A DNA stretch of 64,000 nucleotides from Rhipicephalus microplus (lineage: Eukaryota; Arthropoda; Arachnida; Ixodida; Ixodidae). Position 1 is the first letter of the stretch; each line of letters opens with the position of its first letter. The stretch covers positions 14,337,321 through 14,401,320 of the forward strand of contig NC_134710.1 in assembly GCF_043290135.1 (NCBI RefSeq). Direction: 5' to 3'. Positions 19,693-29,710 of this stretch are shown here, one piece after another. Both the position numbers and the translations under genes were made by a program. The notes under the pieces were generated by a model. That model was given only the letters and a program-made list of their open reading frames with translations, did not search any database and was not told where the DNA came from.

Positions 19693-20842
19693 TTATAGGC
19701 CGTCGGCCTGCATCACCTGCGGCTAACAAAGCAACTACAGCCTGATGGTCGCTTCTAAGGGTGAAACTTCTACCCCAGAGGTAAATATGCCACCTTTCAC
19801 ACGCGAAGAGACAGGGAAGCGCTTCGCGTTCACCCACAGAGTACTTTCTTTCAGTATCTGACAAGGTCCTCGACGCAAAGGCTACTGTTTCAAGCTTAGG
19901 ACCATACCGCTGCTGTAACACAGCCCCGATGCCCACGTCAGATGCATCGGTTGTAACCACCACAGGTAGCTCAGGATTAAACACCTTAATGACAGGCGAA
20001 CAAGTCAGGCGCGTTTTCAACTGGTTAAAACTGCGTTGGGAATCCTCCGACAAGCAAAACTTTTGGCCCTGTCTGAGCATGAGACGAAGCGGTTCAACTA
20101 GGTCTGCATAGTGATCAATGAACTTGGCATAGTATCCTGCCAGACCTGAAATTGACTGTAAAGACTTAATGTCTGTAGGAGCTGGGGCATTTATTATAGC
20201 ATTTACTTTACTTTCTAATGGCGATATGCCATTAGCTGAAATCCGTTGTCCCAAGAAGCTAAGTTCTTTCACGGAAAAAAGACATTTATCATTCAACTTC
20301 ATACCACTGTTGGCTATGCAAGTCAAGACTTCAATTAGGCTCGCGTCATGCTCAGACTGAGTCTTACCCCACACAAAGACATCATCCAGATAGCAAATTA
20401 CATTCTTGCAATCTTTTAAAATCTGGGACATCATTTTTTGAAAAACTGCAGGCGCGGACGCCAGACCAAAACAGACACGCTTAAACCGGAACAAGCCATC
20501 ATGCGTGATGAACGTCGTTAAGTCTCTACTGCTCTCCTCTAACAACAGCTGGTGATAAGCTGACGCTAAATCTAGCTTAGAAAAACAAGTGGCTTCATGA
20601 AACATCTGCAACAACTCTTCAACGTGCGGCAAAGGATACCCATCGATGATAATTGCCTTATTCGGTTCCCTGAGGTCTACACACAGCCGGATGCTTCCAT
20701 TTTTCTTGCGGACGACGACGAGCGGCGAGACCCACTCGGAAGCGTCGACGCGTTCGATGACATCTTGAGTCCTCGAGTCGTCGTAACTCGGTCGCCACGT
20801 GATCGCGAAGAGCCAGAGGGAGACATCTCTGCTTGGATGCAA
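19693..20842 (-). pseudogene. Reverse transcriptase and RNase H (N-terminal part) of gypsy element A
   Basis: Uninterrupted RT: 'VSPLVVVRKKNGSIRLCVD', 'FSKLDLASAYHQL', 'FGLASAPAVFQKMM', then the catalytic box 'ICYLDDVFVWG'. RNase H follows with 'VVTTDASDVGIGAVLQQ' and 'LRSDHQAVVALL', stopping at GRRPI where the piggyBac end begins (19692). The remainder of RNase H resumes at 16899. The frame itself has no stop, so this module looked functional until the transposon split it; other modules are decayed. Confidence 0.92.
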
Positions 20843-20849
20843 CCGGAGT

Positions 20850-21881
20850 CACACCTGGCCGCCTTTGAATGCGATGAATGAAACCCTTGACGAGACCCAA
20901 CCCGTCGCTGAAGAGCTGCTCGAAGCCCGAAGTCACGTTGGAGGGACACTGCACTTCGCATGATGCGAGTCGACACGTCAACGACGCGCCGTCAATCTGG
21001 ATGCCCAGTCGCTGAATGGCGTCAAGGCCCAAAAGCGATGTGCCCTTATTGGTGACGTAGAAGACCACGGAGCAAAACCACTGCAACACTTTGACTGGAG
21101 CTTGGAAGGAGCCAAGGATCCCGATGCGCTGCTTGGAGAAGTTTCGCAAGTCGACTACAGCTTTGGACAGGCTGTGCTGTTTGATGAAATGACGCTGAAA
21201 GTCTTCTGCAGTCACCAAGAATACAGACGCTCCTGTATCCACCAGTAGTCGCAGGGTGACACTATCGACCACAGCGTGGACGACTACGTCTTTTCTGGAT
21301 GAGGGGCTAACTGTGAGCACGGACAACAAAGGACGATCCAAAGATAACACTGATGAGCTTGAAGTTGAGTTCAACTGAGTGGGGGCCTGCTGCTCCGGTA
21401 CGACGTCGACAGCTCCCCTCGAAGAGACGTGCTGTACAGGGGCAGTCTTGCGGCACATCGACGCGAAATGTCCCCAAGCGTTGCACGTATTGCAACGTCG
21501 ACTTCGAGCTGGACAGTTTCGAAACCTTGAGTGGTGCCGTCTGCTTCCGCAGCGGTCATACAATTGAGGTTGGAAGTCGCTTTGAGACTTCTCATTTGGG
21601 ACTGGAGCACGGTACCCCGATGACGACTGCGGCTGAAAGTCGCCATCTTGGCCTCCCGGACCTGGTGACGTGACGTCACGGCCTCCCCGACTGGCGCAGC
21701 CATTATTTCTCTTCGCGCCGCCATATTGGGCGCTTTGCCCAACGGCTTCGACATGTTCAGGTTGACTGGGAGCAAACGCTTGGTTCACCAAGGACAATGC
21801 TTCGAGCGTCAGACCGACTTCTTCCGCTTTCTCCAAGGACAACTCTTCGCCATATGCCAGCAGCTTCTCTCTCACCCGCAA
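20850..21881 (-). pseudogene. Gag nucleocapsid plus aspartic protease of gypsy element A
   Basis: One open minus frame carries a CCHC zinc knuckle (CNTCNAWGHFASMC, about 21450). Further on it has a retropepsin active site (LLVDTGASVFLV, about 21230) followed by 'GTSLLGLDAIQRLGIQIDG', the usual C-terminal protease flap region of gypsy elements. The frame continues out of register past about 20850, where RT should begin, showing a frameshift between protease and RT. The zinc knuckle would package RNA and the protease would process the polyprotein. Confidence 0.8.
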
Positions 21882-22240
21882 GTGAGAGAGAAGCTGCTGT
21901 GAATAATCTGATCACGGACGCGTTCGGCGTACGTGAGCCCAAACTTGCATCGTACGGCTTTCTCCTTCAGGACTGTCACGTAGTCAAGAAAACTCTCGCC
22001 GGGGAGTTGACGACGACTGGTGAACTCGTGACGTTCAACTAGCAGATTAGTGGACGCGGCGAAAAGCCGGTCGAGCTGCTTGACGAGACTGTCATACTTT
22101 GTAACGGCCGGAGCCGAAGAATCGGGGTCAGATGCCGGCGTGGTTGGCGCCCCATTGCTCGGAGTAGACGCCGCATTGCTCGTCTCGTGTCGGCCTTCTT
22201 CCTGTTCGGCTGCCGCGAAATACCTCCGCTGTCCTTCCCG
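21872..22240 (-). pseudogene. Gag capsid part of gypsy element A
   Basis: The minus frame contains 'YDSLVKQLDRLF', 'RQLPGESFLDYVTVLKE' and 'YAERVRDQIIH', the kind of capsid helices seen in arthropod gypsy Gag. It runs into a stop at 21872, where the frame ending LTCG overlaps the next frame starting near 21881. The original Gag would continue through the zinc knuckle at about 21420-21480. The N-terminal part is disrupted. Confidence 0.7.
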
Positions 22241-22529
22241 TCCCACCAGGCTGACGAGCGCCGACTCACGACGCGCGTCGTTCTAGTCGCTGCCACCAGC
22301 CGCCTCGAGGTGGGCCTGAAACATTTTTTTCCAATGAGTCCACGGAACCGGGGGCAGCACCGGCAGCTGGAGGAAGACAGGAAGGTGCTCGAAGAGAGCC
22401 ATGCCGACAGGAGAGGTGGTGTGGAGCGGAGCAAGGGCGAAGGCCTAGGCGAGAGCTTGCCAGAGTCTGCACACAAAAAGCGCTAGGCCTCACGGGTTCT
22501 TTCAGCCATTGTAGGAACCGAGGCGGAGA

Positions 22530-22544
22530 ACATCCTCGTCGCCA
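22530..22544 (-). other. Primer binding site of gypsy element A
   Basis: The minus strand reads TGGCGACGAGGATG three bases after the LTR. TGG-starting primer sites complementary to a tRNA 3' CCA end are expected here. Which tRNA it matches was not determined. Confidence 0.6.
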
Positions 22545-22547
22545 TTC

Positions 22548-22849
22548 TGTTGTGTCGGCGAGCGGCGGCCGACGTCGAGGGCCCGACGACTGAACGCCAG
22601 ACGCAACGTGCGCCGGCACGCGCCCCCGACACGCACAGTATAAAGTGAGTTGACCGGAGCCCGCGGGAACCCAACAAAGACTGAGCCGGCCAGCGGCCGT
22701 TAATTGAATGACACACAACAGACACGCGGACACACGTGATTGGCTGCATGTAATCACGTGTGTGCCGTTACAGACGACATCTGTTGACAGAGCACACACT
22801 AGGGCGCACTCAGCGACGCGCCACTCACAGGTAGCGCCACGACACAACA
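22548..22849 (-). repeat. 5' LTR of gypsy element A
   Basis: Same 302-bp length and termini as the copy at 14620, and the CACGTG-bearing inverted pair is kept. The position matching AATAAA in the other LTR is changed (TTAATT on plus). Confidence 0.95.
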
Positions 22850-23236
22850 GAAACCAAGGAGTGCATTAGTTGTGTTTGCGTTAGGGACCCGTCAGTTAGT
22901 ACGAATAGGATGTCTTCAGAGAACCAGAATTCCTGTAAGGCACGCACAGATATCTACAATACCAGTACAACGTAGCGCCGAGGATGGCTCAAGAATGTCC
23001 ATAGTTTACACAAAAATACCGGTCAGCATGCTTACCCATTGCAAGGTCACATATCCTTGCATGCGCGGTGGTGACATCGGAGGGCGAGTGCCTGTGCGTA
23101 TGGCTCTTAGTCCCCTGATCTATTCTAAAACAGTCCATTGCCGGCGTTGCCATGCTTATTGGCATGGCTTCTGCTTTTGTATCGCAGTGCATATGTGACA
23201 AGAGGAAAGAGCGAGAGGAGACGAGGCCCAACGGCC
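22850..23236. other. Sequence between gypsy A and a candidate exon
   Basis: Begins with the GAAAC duplication. A 108-codon plus frame (22872-23198) is open without recognisable motif. The segment could be promoter and 5' UTR of the exon at 23237. Confidence 0.3.
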
Positions 23237-23325
23237 ATGGCTTCAGTCAACATGGTGGGGTTTTCCAACGCCGCCCAGTCCACTGGCCCAGGCAGCAGCG
23301 AAACCATCAGTCCCAGCGCATATGT
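23237..23325 (+). CDS. Candidate first coding exon, unrecognised gene
   Basis: ATG in a near-ideal context (GGCCATGGC) opens 29 codons plus two bases: MASVNMVGFSNAAQSTGPG, then a Ser-rich stretch ending PSAY. The perfect donor hexamer GTGAGT follows at 23326. Codon composition is protein-like (small, polar residues; no low complexity). The next exon is not seen. Gypsy element B begins 580 bp downstream and would lie in the intron. No family recognised. Confidence 0.35.
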
Positions 23326-23631
23326 GTGAGTGTTTTCCTCGGCATCTAACCTGCACTGCCTCTGTGTTCAAGCATCAATTTGACATTTGCATATTTAGCA
23401 GCTTGTAAAGTAATCACATTTTGTTTCAAGTGATATAACTTGAAAAAAGCGAGTTACGTCGCAATGGTCAAGCCATCAATGCGTTCATTTGAATGTCACG
23501 AAAACGGTGTAAAAAATAATTTAGGTGTAGCCACTCTTCGCCCGCCGTGACGGGAAGCGCGTTCAGGTAATATTTGGCTTTAGTACATGCACCGCGGCTA
23601 CACTTTGCGTACAGCAAGCACTTATGGATCT

Positions 23632-23639
23632 ATCTAATA

Positions 23640-23673
<34 letters not shown>

Positions 23674-23674
23674 T
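23632..23674. repeat. (TCTA)n microsatellite
   Basis: About nine TCTA units with one interruption near the start. Confidence 0.95.
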
Positions 23675-23867
23675 TGGCCGCCTACATCTAGTAGTTCTGG
23701 TGACCGCCTCTATAACATTGGGTAGAGCAAGAAATGGATAGATCAGGGAAAACACGATACGTGTTTACGAGGGAAACAAGTATCGTGTTTTCCCTGATAA
23801 AGGCCGGTCCCCGGCTGAAACCTAGGAAAAATAAAAATTTTTTGTTTTGCCCGTCCTCCACTTTTCA

Positions 23868-23903
<36 letters not shown>
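23868..23903. repeat. (TA)n microsatellite
   Basis: About seventeen TA units abutting the start of the gypsy B repeat. A shorter TA run abuts the broken 3' repeat at about 28991. Confidence 0.95.
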
Positions 23904-23904
<1 letters not shown>

Positions 23905-23906
<2 letters not shown>

Positions 23907-23985
23907 ACAGGAGCATAGTGGCACACGCCCTGTGCCAGCGTGAAAAAAGACGTTGACGTCCGTGTGTGGCTCGTGCTTGCCGGGT
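23905..23985 (+). repeat. 5' LTR start of gypsy element B
   Basis: Shares 'TGTGCCAGCGTGAAAAAAG' and 'TCCGTGTGTGGCTCGTGC' with 28911-28990. The LTR probably continues to about 24045, beyond the part preserved downstream. The exact start is uncertain because similarity extends into AGGAGC...AGTGGC upstream. Confidence 0.6.
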
Positions 23986-24189
23986 TCCTGCTTGTACCAG
24001 CTTGTTGCGGCTAACGCTTCTTAAATAATAACCTCTGTTTTTACGTGACCTCAGTCGTTGCTTTTTATGGAAACGTGCTGGGTAACGTTCTGGAGCTCCG
24101 CAGCCGTAAGCTATCATCTGATTCCGCGATGACCGAGCGCGTCGATCCCCCACAAGCCTCTTCCACGCTGCCGCCTGTCATGTGCCCTG

Positions 24190-25361
24190 GTGTACTGCGT
24201 CTGCGTGATCCACCCAGTATACAACGGCACTGAAGATCAAAAAGTCGAGGACTGGCTGGCAGAGTACGGGCATGCCAGCGTGATTACCAAGTGGGATTAC
24301 CATGCGAAGCTGACTCACGCCATCTTCTACCTGACAGATTTGGCCAACCTATGGTTCACCAGCCACCAAGCCTACATCCGCACCTGGTCGGTTTTCAAAG
24401 AGGCCGTCACCTTGTTTTTCGGTCGTCCAGCCATGCGCAAACTTCGCGCTGAACATGGCCTGCGGGGACAATTTCAGCGAAATGGTGAGATTTTCACGAG
24501 CTACATTGAGGATGTGATCAGTCTCTGTAGGCGAGTTGATGCGAGGATGACGGAGGCTGACAGAATAAAGAATATATTGAAAGGCATTGATGACAACGCT
24601 TTTCATATGCTTGTGGCCAAAGACCTGCAGACCGTCACGGCCATGATTCAGCTATGTCAATATTTCAATGAGCAGCGAAAAGCAGCAAAAAGCAGCGAAC
24701 GTTTACACGTCGCGCTAATACGCAAACAGCGGATATTAAGGCTTAGGAGTGCAAAAGCAGTGGCCCGATTACAGCGTGTTAATGCCTCAAATTCAACAGT
24801 ATATCTGGAAGGAAGTTGCTCGACAACTCTCTCTTGTGGCCACAATCAACGAGACCCCCACAGCACTGGACCACTCACTTCTCCATGCTATTCAGACGCA
24901 AGTTGCCGAGGCTCTCCCTTCGCCCGCGTCCCCAATATCAGTTGCTGCACCGCTGACATGCAAAAGCCGTCCGCCGACCTCCTGCCCAACCGCCGCTTCC
25001 TTTATACAGACCAGCCACAAACTACTACAGGTCACCAGTTTCGGTTTATCCGGTGAATCGGCCCTTTCCGCCACCTCGAGCACCTGTAAACCCTTCACGT
25101 ACTCTGGGTAACCGGCCCGTCTCCTACAACTGCGGTATTTCGGGACATGTCGTGTGCTACTGTCGTTGCCATGGATTCTATTTTAATGATGCTCAGCATT
25201 TCGGCAACATACCTCGGCAATCCGAATCGCATGTGACACCTGATGCACATGACCCCCGCTCAAGTAGACCAGACTTCAGCCGACGTCGACCTTCTTCACC
25301 CCGTCTTCGGTCTCCTTCCCCCATGCTTTGCCGTTCCAACCACGCCCAGGAGGAAAACTAA
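24190..25361 (+). pseudogene. Gag and zinc-knuckle region of gypsy element B
   Basis: 24190-25056 contains 'PVYNGTEDQKVEDWLAEY', 'WDYHAKLTHAIFYLTDLA' and 'RGQFQRNGEIFTSYIED', a retrotransposon Gag capsid. The frame deteriorates after about 24700. At 25126-25160 a degenerate zinc knuckle reads CGISGHVVCYC, lacking the first cysteine spacing of a true CCHC. Pro/Ser/Arg-rich text follows, as in nucleocapsid tails. Inactive. Confidence 0.8.
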
Positions 25362-25429
25362 CAGTCGCAGTTGCTGAGGCAAAAGCTGCGCCACCAACGA
25401 AATTTCCATGGCCTCATCTTTCGCCCCCT

Positions 25430-26990
25430 AACGAGATTGCCCTGTTTGTGGACGGTTTTGCCACAACTGCTCTTGTCTATACAGGTGCCGCTATTTGTGT
25501 AATAGTGAAGTGTTATGCCGCAAACTGGACAAAGTGACGACTCAACTGGTTGAAATTTCTTTACGCACAGTAATTCGCAGCACGTCCAACCTCCTGCCAC
25601 ATGCAATGCTCGTGTTGTGATTAAAGGAGTGCTTTACATCGTTGAACTTGTCGTCCTTCCGCATGCGTCTCATGAAATCATCCTGGGATGGAACTTTCTG
25701 TCCGCTAATAATGCAGTTGTCGACTGCGCTTGTGTTCAACTCGTTTTGTTCCCATTCAGCACGACATTCATAGCTCTCCCTTGCTGACCCAAAAGGGTGA
25801 TCGTCGCCGCTGACGTCGTCGTCTCTGCTTTTTCGGTCGTCATGGACTCTCTTTTGTGCAACTCCATCCCCGATTCAACTGCCCTCTTTATGCCGTCACA
25901 AGAATGCGCTCGTCGCCGGAACCTTGTCGTCCCGTTTGCCGTCATAACACTTGCCGATGACCCCAGTGCCGTGTACGTGTGCAATTCGTTCCCTTGTCCT
26001 GCTACCTTATTGCATGGCGAATGTATTGGGAGTCTTGACATTTATGATGACATCTTTCTTTTCGATGCCCCTTCTGATACGACGCCGATGTCCACGGATG
26101 CTGTCAGAGCTGCCAACGCGCCCTTACTACCTCACGAAGACGTCCTGTTGCGCAGCGTAGACACCGGTCTTAAGCAAGACCAGCGCAATCAGCTCATTCA
26201 ACTACTTTACCGTTGCCGTGCCTCCTTCGACCACGGACAACCTCTCTTGAGACGCACGTCAGTTGTCGCTCACCATATCGACACCGGTCATTATCCACTT
26301 CGTCAGTGCCCCTACCACGTCTCACAGGCTGAGCGTGACGTCATCACTCAACACGTCGACGAGATGCTGCAACCTGGTGTTATTCAACACTCACATAGTC
26401 CTCAGGCTTCACCAGTGGTCCTCGTGCGAAAAAAGAATGACTCCATGAAGTTTTGCGTAGATTATTGTCGACTAAACAAGATCCCCCGCAAGGATGTTTC
26501 TCACCTGCCACGCATTGATGACGCCTTTGATTGCCTTCAAGGCGCGGAGTTTTTCTCTTTACTGGATCTGCGCTCTGGATATTCGCAAGTGCCAAGGGCC
26601 GAACCAGACCGTCCAAAAACGGCGTTTGTGACCCCTGACGGCTTATATGAATTTAATGTAATGCCCTTTGGTCTTTGCAATGCGCCTGCGACTTTTGAAA
26701 AAAATGATAGACAGTGTCCTCAGGGGACTTAAATGGCACATCTGTCTTTGTTATTTAGACGACATAGTTGTGTTCTTGGCGAATTTTGAAACTCATCTTT
26801 CCCGTCTGGAACAAGTTCTCCAAAGCCTTACGGCAGCCGGGTAGCAACTAAACTTCAAGAAATGTCGTTTTGGCGCCCGCAACCTTGCAATTTTCGGCCA
26901 CGTTGTTTCAAAAGAAGGAATATTGCCAGACCCTGCCAAACTGCGGGCCGTTGCTGAGTACCAAAGCCTACTACCCTAAAGGAGCTCCGT
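25430..26990 (+). pseudogene. Protease and reverse transcriptase of gypsy element B
   Basis: The protease active site reads ALVYTGAAI (about 25470), where family members have D-T/S-G; the catalytic aspartate is replaced by tyrosine. RT follows at 25797-26732: 'QHVDEMLQPGVIQHSHSP', 'VLVRKKNDSMKFCVDY', 'FFSLLDLRSGYSQV', 'NVMPFGLCNAPATFEK'. An extra base in the A-run at 26697-26704 shifts the frame. The catalytic box 'CLCYLDDIVVF' and 'LNFKKCRFGARNLAIFGH' then continue to about 26990 with further stops. Confidence 0.85.
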
Positions 26991-27080
26991 AGTTTCATAG
27001 ACTTTTGTTCCTATTCTCAGCGTTTCAGTCGCAAAATTGCCTCTATAATTGCCCCCCTGACTCAGCTTCTCTCCCGTAGC

Positions 27081-27740
27081 GTGGACCTCTCTGGCTGGAA
27101 TTCCCATTGCAATGACGCATTCACGGCGCTGCGCCAGCTACTCACGTCTCCGCCAGTTCTCCGCCACTTCGATTTCAATGCACCCACTGAAATTCACGCG
27201 GATGCTAGTGGTGTTGGCCTCGGTGTCATTCTCGCTCAACGCAAGGATGGCTGCGACGAGTACGTTGTCGCTTAGGACAGCCGTACCCTAACAAAGACAG
27301 AGTCCAACTATTCCGTCACGGAAAAGGAGCGCTTGGCTATCATTTGGCCTATAGGAAAATTTTGCACTTACCTTTACGGACGCCAGTTCGATGTTGTCAC
27401 GGATCACCATGCCTTATGCTGGCTAGCGTTCATGAAAGATCCTACTGGCCGCCTCGCTCGTTGGGCTTTACGCCTTCAGGAATACGACATCCGTGTTATT
27501 CATCGCTCAGGACGCAGACATTCAGACACCGATGCATTATCCCGTTTTTCACTGCCTCCTGACCTTGCCTGCTTACCAACTTCCATCTGCGATTCGTCAT
27601 CGTTGAGCATCACCGACATGCCATCAGAGCAGCGGAAGGATCCCTGGATAAATTCTTTGCTCGACGTCGTCTCTCACAGTTTGTCAGAAACGACTTCACG
27701 CTCCCTCTCTCGTCAAGCAAGACACTTTGCTGTTCGTTAA
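27081..27740 (+). pseudogene. RNase H of gypsy element B
   Basis: '[18 protein letters not shown]' holds the first RNase H aspartate. The frame stops at 27275, and 27333-27740 resumes with '[16 protein letters not shown]' and '[14 protein letters not shown]', the tether to integrase. Degrades RNA in RNA-DNA hybrids in intact relatives; here the domain is split by a stop. Confidence 0.85.
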
Positions 27741-27743
27741 GGC

Positions 27744-28930
27744 TTGTTGTATCGCCGCAATTACGTGACGGACGGCCGTAGGTGGCTCCTTGTCATCCTT
27801 CGTCATTTGTGCTCGGACATCTGCGCTGCCTTTCACGATGACCGCCAGTGTGGCCACGCTGGAGTATTCGATACTCACTCTCGCCTTCGTCTAAGACACT
27901 ACTGGCGTGGCATGTATCGGCACGTTCGCCAGTACGTTCGGTCATGCACCACGTACCAACGCCGCAAGACGCCTTCTCACAGCACTGCTGGCCCTTTGCT
28001 ACCTTTAACCTGCTCAGCGAGGCCATTCGACCGCATCGGAATTGATATTTATGGTTCTCTACCCAACACTCTTCGAAACAACCGGTAGATTATCGTCGTT
28101 GTCGATCATTTGACACGCTATGCTGAAACATCTGCGCTGCCTGCTACCACTGCGAAAGACGTTGCTTCCTTTCTTCTTCATCATCTCATTTTGCGACACG
28201 CTGCACCTCGTGCACTACTGAGTGACCGTGGACGCGTGTTTCTCTCGAACGCAATCGACGAGCTGCTCAAGGCATGTCGAACTGTCTATCGTAAAACCTC
28301 GGCATACCATCCTCAAACCAATGGTATGGCAGAACGGTTTAATCGTATCCTTGGAGATATTCTTGCCATGTACGCGTCTGACGACCACACTAAGTAGGAC
28401 TAAGTGCTCCCTTTTGTCACGTACGCGTGCAACTCTGCGCCACAAAGAACCACCGGCTTTTCTCGTTTCTTCCTCCAGTACGGACGTGAGCCATCATGCT
28501 CCATGGACACCATTCTCCCTTACAGGCCTGATGTTTCCGAAGCGACGCCTGTTTCCGAAGCAGCTGCTTATGCCGAAGAGTGCCGTCGACTTGCTCGCTC
28601 ATTTACCGCACAAGACCAATGGCGCCAGAAAACTGACCACGATGCCTCTGCGTCTAGTGTCCATTATAACCCAGGAATGTTGGTTTGGCTCTGGGTCCCA
28701 TCTATCCCTCCCGGTCTTTCCCCGAAGCTTTCGTCGAAACACCATGGCCCCTACCGTGTGGTGCGACAAACATCCCCTGTAAACTATGAAGTTGAGCCCA
28801 ATGATCCACCTTCGGACCAACGCTGCCATAGGCGTGAAACGGTACACGAATCACGCCTCAAACGGTGCTATGACCCCTTGTCGCGTCATTTCCCTAGGTC
28901 GCCAGGTAGTTGTACCGGAGCCAAGTGGCG
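27744..28930 (+). pseudogene. Integrase of gypsy element B
   Basis: 27744-28088 has the zinc-binding region ([20 protein letters not shown] ... CTTYQRRK) and first catalytic D ([10 protein letters not shown]). 28110-28397 has the second D (ALLSDRGRVFLS) and the glutamate (QTNGMAERFNRI). 28404-28900 has the C-terminal part (TYACNSAPQRTTGFSRFFL, and the PYRVVRQ chromo/GPY-like stretch). Three frame breaks; otherwise the catalytic residues survive. Confidence 0.88.
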
Positions 28931-28990
28931 CCAGCTCTGTGCCAGCGTGAAAAAAGACGTTGATGTCCGTGTGTGGCTCGTGCTTGCCGC
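28911..28990 (+). repeat. Truncated 3' LTR of gypsy element B
   Basis: Matches 23905-23985, then changes abruptly to TATATATATATTTATGC. Truncation or replacement by TA-rich sequence. Confidence 0.6.
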
Positions 28991-29462
28991 GTATATATAT
29001 ATTTATGCAGGTACACGTATACGGTGACTGACGCCGACGCCAGCGGTGGCAAATCCAACCGAGAGTGTCCATATTATAGCTATCGCAATGAAAAAAAACG
29101 GCCACGCCTCTCTCACTGGCGGGATCGCGATAACCGCTAGGGACATTGCTGCCGTCTTCATGCCTGTTGACTTCATAGTTGGAAAGGCACAGAGAGGCCA
29201 GTTATCCTTTCAGTCTTTAGCTGGCTCGACCCTCCTTGAATGTGCTTGACGAGAAGGTAGGTGTTGCGCTTCTCTACAGCATCATATTTTGCATTGGCAG
29301 CTCAGAAACGACAATTAAAAGGCGTGACCAGCATTTGTTGGCAAGTCACGACATTTTCGTCGCAAGTGGAGCAGTCTGGCTTCGTGGAAGAGAACAAGAA
29401 GGACATGTGCACAAGCTTCAGCGACGAATAAACCCCCATCAACAAAGGAAAACGCGAGATAC
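28991..29462. other. No gene seen
   Basis: Short open frames on both strands without motifs. Follows the broken gypsy B LTR and precedes a SINE. Confidence 0.4.
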
Positions 29463-29698
29463 ATGAATATGTGGGCTTTAACGTCACAAAACCACCATAT
29501 GTATATAAGAGACGTCATAGTGGAGGGCTCGAGAAATTTCAACCACCTGGTGTTCTTTAACGTGCACCAGAATCTGAGCACTCGGGCCTACAACATTTCC
29601 GCCTCCATCGAAAATGCAGCCACTGCAGTGGAGATTTCATAACTCGACCTGCGGGTCAGAAACCGAGTGCCTCAACCACTAGACCGTTGCGGCGGGGC
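29463..29698 (-). mobile_element. Ruka-type SINE, diverged
   Basis: Minus-strand GCCCCGCCGCAACGGTCTAG head, degenerate box B, body with GAAATTTCTCGAGCCCTCCA, and truncated tail. Diverged from the consensus-like copies; target duplication not found. Twelve bases separate it from the LTR element at 29711. Confidence 0.9.
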
Positions 29699-29710
29699 AA
29701 AAAAGGCCTG

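Larger units (their letters stand above)
14620..22849 (-). mobile_element. Ty3/gypsy LTR retrotransposon (A), decayed, split by a piggyBac insertion
   Basis: 302-bp LTRs at both ends begin TGTTGTGTCG and end CGACACAACA. The element is flanked by the 5-bp duplication GAAAC (14615-14619 and 22850-22854). Minus-strand order is LTR, primer site, gag, zinc knuckle, protease, RT, RNase H, integrase, polypurine tract, LTR, the Ty3/gypsy order. Removing the 2.8-kb piggyBac unit (16900-19692) leaves about 5.4 kb. The LTRs differ at roughly twenty positions by eye, so the insertion is old. Frameshifts between protease and RT and inside integrase make it non-autonomous. Confidence 0.95.
23905..28990 (+). 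mobile_element. Ty3/gypsy LTR retrotransposon (B), heavily decayed
   Basis: Plus-strand order gag, degenerate zinc knuckle, protease, RT, RNase H, integrase in at least eight broken frames. A ~80-bp segment containing TGTGCCAGCGTGAAAAAAG is repeated at 23905-23985 and 28911-28990, the 5' LTR start and a truncated 3' LTR that breaks into a (TA)n run. Target duplication not determinable. Confidence 0.88.

Noticed and set aside
23632..23674. CRISPR-like regular repeat
   Set aside because: A simple TCTA microsatellite without spacers. Nothing in the window has CRISPR architecture.
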